A stretch of 64,000 bases of DNA from Betaproteobacteria bacterium (GTDB lineage: Bacteria > Pseudomonadota > Gammaproteobacteria > Burkholderiales > SG8-39), in contig JACPYS010000011.1 of NCBI GenBank assembly GCA_016195915.1, positions 62,001 to 126,000 on the forward strand, read 5' to 3'. Made by a program: the position numbers and the translations under genes. Within the stretch, counting starts at the first letter, position 1, and the number at the start of each line of letters is the position of its first letter. Positions 25,120 to 31,484 of the stretch are shown one piece after another. The notes under the pieces were generated by a model. It was not told the DNA's origin and searched no databases. It was given only the letters and a program-made list of their open reading frames with translations.

Positions 25120-25986
25120 CTATCCAAGCGCCAGCGCCACGGCGCGCACCGTCCCAATGGCACGGTCCAGGTCGAACCGAACGAATTCCTGCTCACGCAA
25201 TACCGGACGCAGTTGTGCCTCCAATTGCCGCTGCAGCTGCTCCATTCGACCCGCCGAGACGTCTACCGGACCGGTGCGCGGAATGGCGATCTTTCGATGC
25301 AGCAAGTCCAGAAACGCAGGCTCGAGTGGATTGAATCCGGCATTACGTGCGGCGTGATCCACATCGAAGAAGTCGCGGATCGCGACTTCGCTTCGGCACA
25401 GCGCGGCGCGCACCTTTTCCGCCATCGCCTCCTTGTGCGACAGCGCGCGCACTGGCCAGGCCTCGACGAGCGGCCGGGCATCCAGAGGATCCAGCAGCAG
25501 CGTTCCTGCGGCGCCATGCACCGCCTCGGTCATGCTCGGTTCCCGGACACCCACCTCGACGCTGACCGGCTCGGTGTGTCCGTCCAGCAGGGAGCCGTAG
25601 GAGAGGACGGCATTGTATTGCGTGGAGTTGTTGAAACCGCGTAGCGCCTCTGCGACGCGGAGCCCGGGCACGCGCTTCTCGATCCGGTGAAGCGCCTGCC
25701 GCAGCGGCTCGGCGCTTCGGCTCCGGTCGCCTCTGGCCGAATCCACCGCCGTGGGAATGCTGAAATCGAGGTCCTCGCTCAACCGATAGAAGCCGCCGTG
25801 GATCTTCGACAGGCAAGTGCCGCCCTTGAACGTCAGGCCGGCGCATTCCGCAGCCAGATGCTCGAGCGCCACGCTGCAGAAATAGTCCTTCTCGATCAGG
25901 CGGGGCGCGAAGCCGGTTTCGCCGGCCGTGTACTCGATCGCCTGTCGCAGCAGCGCGCTGTTCTCGACGTGCAGGCGAATGGCCAT
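25120..25986 (-). CDS. abiEii: AbiEii-family nucleotidyltransferase toxin
   Basis: A 288-aa DNA polymerase-beta-type nucleotidyltransferase. The diagnostic motif starts FKGGTCLSKIHGGFYRLSEDLDF: Gly55-Gly56, Ser70, Asp72 and Asp74. A later KEAMAEKVRA and IRDFFDVDHA correspond to further conserved motifs. AbiEii toxins are GTP-binding growth inhibitors used in phage abortive infection. All motifs look intact. It follows the antitoxin gene by 1 bp (stop 25988, start 25986), the standard bicistronic order. Confidence 0.87.
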   Translation of the reverse strand: MAIRLHVENSALLRQAIEYTAGETGFAPRLIEKDYFCSVALEHLAAECAGLTFKGGTCLSKIHGGFYRLSEDLDFSIPTAVDSARGDRSRSAEPLRQALHRIEKRVPGLRVAEALRGFNNSTQYNAVLSYGSLLDGHTEPVSVEVGVREPSMTEAVHGAAGTLLLDPLDARPLVEAWPVRALSHKEAMAEKVRAALCRSEVAIRDFFDVDHAARNAGFNPLEPAFLDLLHRKIAIPRTGPVDVSAGRMEQLQRQLEAQLRPVLREQEFVRFDLDRAIGTVRAVALALG

Positions 25987-25987
25987 G

Positions 25988-26788
25988 TCAAGCCGCTCCG
26001 TTCATGACGACGCCCCAGCGGCGATCGATGCTGCCGCGCTTGCGTGCTGTCGGTATCCAGGGGATCAGGCCGCTGGAGGGCGCCAGGCTCTTTTCCAGCT
26101 TGCGAAGAAGCCTCTCGCCCACGCCGGCGCGCTCCAGCAGCGCCCCGATGCGCCGCTTCGTTCCGACATCCCCATAGCGCAGCGTCATCTCGACGAGGTC
26201 GGCCGCGGCGACCCGTTTCTTCTCCAGCTCCGCGCGGATCCACCGATATCCGCGGGGCAGGCTGTTGAAGCGCGCCCAGTCGTAAACGGCGTCCACCAGC
26301 GCGCGCGCGCGCGAGGGGTACGTGGCGACCAGTCCGTCGCTCGTCCTGACCTCCTCTGTTGCGCCCAGGCGCGCATCCGCGACTTTGATCAGCATGAGCT
26401 GCACCGCGCCTATGCGGCGCGTGCCGGAAACCCGGTTGTTGTACGCATACACCCGCGCCGGCACCTGTTCGTCCCAACCATAGCGGTTGAAGACACTCAG
26501 GCCGCAGAGCTGGTACGTCCCCTTCACGTCCTCCATCAAAGTGTTCAGTGCGAGAATCTCGCCTGGAGTCCATTTCCCGCCCAAAGGCAGCGTTCGCGGC
26601 ACCAGGTACAACCCCCGGCGTGCGCGTGCGATCCAACCCTCCTTCGACAGCCTGCTGAGGAGATTTCGCTCCGCCGGCGCCGTCAGGCGCAGCGCCTTCA
26701 CCAGTTCGCCCGTGCGCAGCGTCGCCTGTCCGCGCATCTGGACATACGCAAACAGCCTGCGCTCCGCCTCTCCCAAGCCCTTCTTCAT
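25988..26788 (-). CDS. abiEi: AbiEi-family antitoxin and autorepressor
   Basis: A 266-aa protein. The N-terminal winged helix-turn-helix (LRTGELVKALRLTAPAERNLLSRLSKEGWIARARRGLYLVP, read in parts, residues 22-65) is typical of AbiEi; the C-terminal domain contains the conserved TYPSRARALVDAVYD. AbiEi neutralises AbiEii and represses its own promoter by binding inverted repeats. A matching repeat lies just upstream at 26807-26833. Confidence 0.85.
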   Translation of the reverse strand: MKKGLGEAERRLFAYVQMRGQATLRTGELVKALRLTAPAERNLLSRLSKEGWIARARRGLYLVPRTLPLGGKWTPGEILALNTLMEDVKGTYQLCGLSVFNRYGWDEQVPARVYAYNNRVSGTRRIGAVQLMLIKVADARLGATEEVRTSDGLVATYPSRARALVDAVYDWARFNSLPRGYRWIRAELEKKRVAAADLVEMTLRYGDVGTKRRIGALLERAGVGERLLRKLEKSLAPSSGLIPWIPTARKRGSIDRRWGVVMNGAA

Positions 26789-26806
26789 CGTTGCACACTA
26801 CATCAT

Positions 26807-26833
26807 GGATAATCGCTTGTGAGTTGATTATCC
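26807..26833. promoter_or_regulatory. Inverted repeat upstream of abiEi (putative operator)
   Basis: GGATAATC (26807-26814) and GATTATCC (26826-26833) are perfect reverse complements with an 11-base spacer, centred about 32 bp before the abiEi start. AbiEi proteins bind paired repeats in this position. The arms also carry GATAAT, which resembles a -10 box, so binding would block the promoter. Confidence 0.6.
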
Positions 26834-26864
26834 CATAAATACAATGCACAGCCGCCGCCGGGTC

Positions 26865-27032
26865 CTAGATGACCAACTCCCCGCTCATCAGGCGCGGCAG
26901 CAGCAGGTCGCGGGCGGCGCGGAGCTGCCGGTTCTGCTGTTTCAGGACGCGAATCTGCTTCAGCAACTGTGTCGCCTGCTCGTCAAACGCTGATACCAGC
27001 CGGTATTCGCTGTTGATGTCGGTGAGGGCCAT
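26865..27032 (-). pseudogene. HsdR-head/HsdS-tail chimeric fragment
   Basis: A 55-codon frame. The first residues MALTDINSEYRLV resemble the beginning of HsdR (compare MITDINSEDRLVQ of the gene ending at 25113). The rest, FDEQATQLLKQIRVLKQQNR then RDLLLPRLMSGEL, is the extreme C-terminus of a type I specificity subunit. Neither part is functional alone. At DNA level the shared part is a 23-bp direct repeat with one mismatch. It is best seen as debris of recombination in an hsd locus. Confidence 0.7.
27001..27023. repeat. Direct repeat copy B (hsdR 5' end)
   Basis: CGGT-A-TTCGCTGTTGATGTCGGT matches copy A at 25085-25107 in 22 of 23 positions. The two copies bracket abiEii, abiEi and the hsdS tail (about 1.9 kb). 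Copy A is the start of the shortened hsdR. Confidence 0.85.
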
Positions 27033-27059
27033 CGGGTCAGGACCCTTTGACTGGATCAA

Positions 27060-27429
27060 TAGCCGGAGCGCGGATAAAGCCGGCTCCTGTGGCGCTATTG
27101 ACCAGCAAGCAGCCCGTTCGCTGCAGAATTAGGAACCGCTTGGTCAATAGATATTGCCTGCCCCGGCGCTCGGCCTCTGGAACGATTGCCCCCTCTTCCT
27201 TCGGCGACATTACGATGTCGAACGCAAACCGGTGATTCATGTCGTTCGCGCCGTCGCACACGCGGCGAAATGGACCAGCCGTTCGCCGTTGACGTCAGTG
27301 ATCGCCGTCGGGCGGCCTTCTATAGGACAAATCGCCGGGCCATAAAGGACAGTTCCGTGTCGTGTCCTTTACAACAATCCCAATGAATCAGAAAGTTAGA
27401 TAAATGCTTTGGAGCAAAGAGGGGCTGGT
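27060..27429. other. Remnant region without a supportable gene
   Basis: The region is less GC-rich than its surroundings. A minus-strand frame (27037-27240, beginning MNHRFAFDIVMSPKEEGA) resembles no family I know and overlaps the chimeric fragment. A perfect inverted repeat TAAAGGACA/TGTCCTTTA lies at 27343-27351 and 27363-27371, and the word recurs at 27452-27460 inside the next gene's 3' end. It looks like decayed hsd-locus DNA. Confidence 0.5.
27343..27371. repeat. Inverted repeat, 9-bp perfect arms
   Basis: TAAAGGACA (27343-27351) and TGTCCTTTA (27363-27371) are separated by 11 bases. It lies 59 bp downstream of the HsdM-fusion stop, and a third copy of the word is at 27452-27460. It may be a terminator stem without a T-tract, or a recombination scar. 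Confidence 0.5.
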
Positions 27430-28521
27430 TCATGACAACTCCCCGCCCATTTGTCCTTTACGCTTCACCTCGGCAAGGCGGTAACGTCGCCAGCGTCGAT
27501 CCCCGGCGAAGGTCATCTGACCATCAGCCACCAGCGTATCGAGGGCGCGCTTGACTGTCTTCGCTGAAATCTCCGCGCCGATCCGCCGGTTAATGTCTGC
27601 GCTGGATGAGTCGGGATAGCGATTCACGTCTTCCAGGATCAGGGCCTGCAGACGATGTGGCGGGATTCGCTTCAGCGTGGTTTTGGCATCGAGCCGGGCT
27701 CCGCGCAACAGGTCCGGCGTCACGTAATACCGTGTCCCGGAGGTCTTGCCGCTGGTTTGCACCAGATTCAGATCGAGCAGCCGCCCGAGCCAGAGTGCGA
27801 GCAGTTCGCCGCCTTCCGTTTCCAGCAGCAGCGCAAGTTCATGCGCAGTCAACCCTTCTGTCTGGGCAAGTGCGCCCAGCGTGATCCGCTCCCGCTGCGT
27901 TAACTGGAAACGTTCATCCGCCCCGGCCATCAGGCGCATCACTGCCGGCTTCACGATGCGCCGCTGAATCGTCACCTTCACCCAGTCCGCGCCTTCCTCT
28001 GACACCGGCGCCGGGCGGCCCTGTGACAGCATCCGGTCGTAGATCATGTCAAAACCGCTCCCTTCTCGCTCCATCAGGCCCAGATCATGAAACACCCGCG
28101 CCAGTCCCTCGTTGCGGCGGCGGCTGCCGAAGTCCTTGGGCAGGACGCCCAGCAGCGGTTCGAACTCGGTCTCGATCGCCGTCATGGCGTCGCTGATGAG
28201 CCTGGGCAGGTCGGTTCCGCTCGTGGCGGCCCGTTGCATGATGACGTCGTAGCGGGCTGACTCCGGTAACCAGAGCGCGCGGCGGCGCAGGTAGTCGGCC
28301 GGGAGCACCTTGCGCTTGGGCATCCTGCCGGTTGCCTGCTCCTCCTCGATTTGCCGATGGGCAGCCTCGAAGCGGTTGGCCGCATGCCGCAGGAAGATCA
28401 CGCCCAGCACGGGCATGAAGTAGTCGCTGGAGGTGAGCTTGGAATTGGCGCGGAGGTTGTCCGCGGCCTCCCAGAGGTCGGTTTCGAGCTTCTCGATGTC
28501 TTTGAAGGTGTCGTTGGTCAT
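27430..28521 (-). pseudogene. hsdM: HsdM N-terminus fused to AlbA_2-type ATP-binding protein C-terminus
   Basis: A 363-aa continuous frame of two unrelated pieces. The first ~130 residues (DIEKLETDLWEAADNLRANS, MPVLGVIFLRHAANRFE, ending GVLPKDF) are the helical N-terminal domain of a type I methyltransferase. The N6-adenine methylase domain with its SAM motif and NPPF is absent. From GSRRRNEGLARVFHDLGLME (join near 28128) the protein matches the C-terminal part of AlbA_2/helicase-related ATP-binding regulators often found in hsd operons, ending in winged-helix-like repeats. The start is set to the ATG at 28521; a TTG lies three codons upstream. It cannot methylate DNA. Confidence 0.7.
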
Positions 28522-28636
28522 GCGGCTCAAGTGTTCCCGTCGTCCTCGATTAGGACTGTGCGATCACGCACGGCATCATCCGGTCCGATTGGGTATAGGT
28601 TCTCACGCGACCTGCCGATCGTCTCTGTAATATCGC

Positions 28637-29125
28637 TCAAAACGTGACGGGAGCTTTGATGAGCGCGGCATGGCAACTTCCGCTTCCGACGACGTCAACC
28701 CGTATCAGCGTAATCGCGTCCAACGCGCGCAGGGCGGCTTCTCGTGCGTCGGCACGCCGCGAGCCCCGGAAGTAGGAGCCCAGGTAAGACCGTCCCATCG
28801 GGGCAGCCCCGTTAGCATCTACGTATAGAAACTCACGCACCCGCCCCAGGGTTCGGGCACATGCAGTGCGAAATGACTCAGCGGGGACTTTTCTTGCGGC
28901 GATGACGATTTCGATCTGGTCCGGATCAAATTTGTAGGAAACGCTGGCACCTTCAATCGGGAAGGGCCAATCCTTGATTCCAGTGAGCGCAACCTCCAGT
29001 TTAAAACTGCCGAACTCGAGCTTGGACACCGGCGCATCGCGCATTTGCTCGAGCGGCGTGGCTTGGACAGTGCTGCTGAAAGCGGTGGCCAACGCTAAGA
29101 GCAGAACGGCAATATGTGTATTCAT
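28637..29125 (-). CDS. Exported protein of unknown function
   Basis: A 162-aa protein with a clear signal peptide (MNTHIAVLLLALATAFSSTVQA, cleavage before TPLEQM). The mature part has two cysteines (TACARTLG and GSGSCHAAL) that could form a periplasmic disulphide. The ATG at 29125 follows GAGGGAGCA; the 9-codon longer frame is rejected. No family is recognised. It starts 8 bp after the UPF0280 stop, so it may be the last gene of the heterocycle operon. Confidence 0.65.
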   Translation of the reverse strand: MNTHIAVLLLALATAFSSTVQATPLEQMRDAPVSKLEFGSFKLEVALTGIKDWPFPIEGASVSYKFDPDQIEIVIAARKVPAESFRTACARTLGRVREFLYVDANGAAPMGRSYLGSYFRGSRRADAREAALRALDAITLIRVDVVGSGSCHAALIKAPVTF

Positions 29126-29133
29126 TGCTCCCT

Positions 29134-29997
29134 CTAATGTCCAACGTAACAATTGCCGACCAGCGGCGGCATAGCCGCAGCCAACGCCTCACCCTGCAGC
29201 GAAAGATAAGCCGCATCGATCAGTCCGGCAGTCCGCATGCGGCGCACGACTACGAGACCGCTGGCGAGCGCAATGCGCACTGCGTTCCGAGGCAGCTCCC
29301 CGACTTCGACCGTGACCGGCAACTCACCGAGGTCGGAGTCTTCCTTCACAGTCCGAGCCGGCAAGCGGCAAATCGCCGGATGCTCGACGTTTACCGCGTT
29401 CGCGATCAACGTCGCCGCGGCATCAGCCTGTGAGGCCGTGCCTGCGAGCACCGTCACCGCATCCGCAATGCCAAGCGACTGCGACCTGCCGCGCCAGCCG
29501 GAGGTAGCAATGCCACGCGCGTCGTCGGACGAGCGGATCTCGAGGCTCGCGCCGATTGCGGGAGCGAAGATGTTCTCCACGACGCCGGCGCGAAAAGATT
29601 CACCCTCTCCGATCCAAAGCGCAATATCGCCGCCGTCGTTGACATAAGCCTTGCGCAGGCTCCGCCCGCCGAGCAACGCCTCGAGCATCTCTTCCGCCAC
29701 CGCGCCCGCCACCGCAGCCATCGGCGTGATGAACACGTCCCGATGCGGCCATACGGCAGCTACCATCCGCTTCGCCACCGGACCGCGAACGAGCGGATAC
29801 GCAGACCGCACCGGTGCGCGCAGCATCGCAAGCTCATCGACCAGCGTCTGCAGAATGTCCTGAAACCGGTCCCACGCCTGCCGGTATGCAGCTTCGACTT
29901 CCTCCCGCTCCCCAAATGCCTCGATCACGAGATCAATCGGGCCGTGCTGCAGGTGCAGCCTTCCGTCGGGGAGGCGCCCGCTCGCGGGACCGTTCAT
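29134..29997 (-). CDS. UPF0280 family protein (ApbE-related fold)
   Basis: A 287-aa protein matching UPF0280: ITPMAAVAGAVAEEMLEAL, AYVNDGGDIALWIGEGE and ATSGWRGRSQSLGIADAVTVLA. The family is structurally related to ApbE flavin transferases; its reaction is unsettled. It overlaps the 6-hydroxynicotinate reductase-like gene by ATGA at 29994-29997, and such proteins often accompany Fe-S reductases. A role in cofactor attachment to the reductase is a reasonable guess. Confidence 0.82.
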   Translation of the reverse strand: MNGPASGRLPDGRLHLQHGPIDLVIEAFGEREEVEAAYRQAWDRFQDILQTLVDELAMLRAPVRSAYPLVRGPVAKRMVAAVWPHRDVFITPMAAVAGAVAEEMLEALLGGRSLRKAYVNDGGDIALWIGEGESFRAGVVENIFAPAIGASLEIRSSDDARGIATSGWRGRSQSLGIADAVTVLAGTASQADAAATLIANAVNVEHPAICRLPARTVKEDSDLGELPVTVEVGELPRNAVRIALASGLVVVRRMRTAGLIDAAYLSLQGEALAAAMPPLVGNCYVGH

Positions 29998-31484
29998 ACC
30001 GGCCACGGGTTGCGGGGCAGGGCAGGGCGCGTCTCGTGCCTCGTCGCGCGCAGGACTTCCTCCAGCGGCACGATGTTTCCGATGTGGCCGCCCATTTCCG
30101 CATAGATCTCGCGCGTCATGGTGAACTCGATCGGCAGCACCAGGGCCGGGGTCGGCACGTAGCCGAAAGAGCGGTCCGGCATGCGAGACACGTCGACCAT
30201 GACCGTGATACCGCCACCCGGCCAGACATAGACCGGCGCACCGCCGCAGGTCACGCGAGTGAACAGATCCTTCACCGAGCGCGTCAGCCGCACAGGATTT
30301 TCGGTGACACCGGCGCGCAGCGACCCGCCCGCACCGCCCATGAACAGCACGCTGCACAATGCCGGCTCGCAGTTCTCGGCGATCCGCTCGACGACCCGCC
30401 TCACGGCATCCGGCATCGCAGCTTTCTGCGGTTTCAGGCCGGCATCGAGCACGAACCACTCCGCGTCCTCGCCGGTGGTGGAAACCATCAGCAGGCGCAT
30501 TCCGGGCCACGCCGTCTCCGGGTCGATTTTCTCGATGATGGAGAGAGGCTCGGTGATATTGGTCCCGCCCCATCCCAGGCCCGGCTCGGCCACCTTGAAA
30601 TAGCGCCCCGGAGTCGACTTGCGCCCGCGTACGCGGATGCCGCCCGGCCGCATTTCGAGAAACCGCCCCGCCTGGTGCTCTGTGAGCACCCCCGTAATGT
30701 GATCGTCGACCACGATCACCTCGTCGCAATGACCGAGCCATTGTTTGGCGAAAATGCCGATGGTGGCGGAGCCGCAGCCGACGCGCATGCGCTCCTCGTG
30801 CTCTCCGTTGACGACGGGCGCCTTGCCGGCCTGGACGAGGACCTTCGAGCCGCCGTCGATCGTCAGTTCGACCGCGTCCTTGTTGGAGAGCCTGAGCATC
30901 GCATCGCAGGTGACGTTGCCTTCCTTCTTGCTACCGCCGGTCAGATGGCGCACGCCTCCGAGTGCCAGCATCTGCGAACCGTATTCCGCAGTGGTGACAT
31001 GCCCGACCTGCTCACCCGCAACGCGCACCGCCGCCTGCTCGGGTCCAAGATAGCGGTCGGTATCGATCTTGATCTTCAATCCGCAGTAACTGAAGATGCC
31101 TTCGGTCACCACCGTGACCATGTCCATGCCTTCGGCGCTCGAGGAAACGATGAACGGCGCCGGTTTGTAGTCCGGGTAGGTCGTGGTTGCGCCGATTCCG
31201 GTGACAAACGTGTTCGCGGCGGAAATCAGATTGCCTTGCCAGGGTTTGCCGTCGAGGAAGGGCACCAGCGTCCCGCCCGCGTCGAGGCGACGTTGCAGGA
31301 TCACCAGCGGATCGACCCGGACCAGCATTCCCTCCGCGTTCGCGTATCGGTCGCAGGCGCCCGATTGCCCCAGGCGGATGCGGCACAGCACCGGGCAGGC
31401 ATCGCAGCGGATCACCTCCGCGGACGCATCGTCGGTTGCGGGCTCGAGCGCGTCTTCCGGATCGCGGGGAACCGGGTGGCTCAT
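29994..31484 (-). CDS. 6-hydroxynicotinate reductase-like iron-sulfur protein
   Basis: A 496-aa protein of the family named for 6-hydroxynicotinate reductase of anaerobic nicotinate fermentation. The N-terminus has a cysteine set C27, C30, C34, C44 (RCDACPVLCRIRLGQSGAC) for an Fe-S cluster. The body has glycine-rich stretches (VLFMGGAGGSLRAG, YVWPGGGITVMVD). The known enzyme reduces a pyridone ring with ferredoxin. It overlaps the hydroxylase gene by ATGA, so hydroxylation and ring reduction are co-expressed. The true substrate may be another N-heterocycle. Confidence 0.8.
   Translation of the reverse strand: MSHPVPRDPEDALEPATDDASAEVIRCDACPVLCRIRLGQSGACDRYANAEGMLVRVDPLVILQRRLDAGGTLVPFLDGKPWQGNLISAANTFVTGIGATTTYPDYKPAPFIVSSSAEGMDMVTVVTEGIFSYCGLKIKIDTDRYLGPEQAAVRVAGEQVGHVTTAEYGSQMLALGGVRHLTGGSKKEGNVTCDAMLRLSNKDAVELTIDGGSKVLVQAGKAPVVNGEHEERMRVGCGSATIGIFAKQWLGHCDEVIVVDDHITGVLTEHQAGRFLEMRPGGIRVRGRKSTPGRYFKVAEPGLGWGGTNITEPLSIIEKIDPETAWPGMRLLMVSTTGEDAEWFVLDAGLKPQKAAMPDAVRRVVERIAENCEPALCSVLFMGGAGGSLRAGVTENPVRLTRSVKDLFTRVTCGGAPVYVWPGGGITVMVDVSRMPDRSFGYVPTPALVLPIEFTMTREIYAEMGGHIGNIVPLEEVLRATRHETRPALPRNPWPV

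Noticed and set aside
25343-25846. 167-codon shadow frame over abiEii
   Set aside because: Same-strand alternative frame of the toxin gene, Arg/Ala-rich; the AbiEii frame carries the nucleotidyltransferase motifs.
27037-27261. 74-codon minus-strand frame between the hsd fragments
   Set aside because: It overlaps the chimeric fragment and matches nothing recognisable; too little to call a gene.
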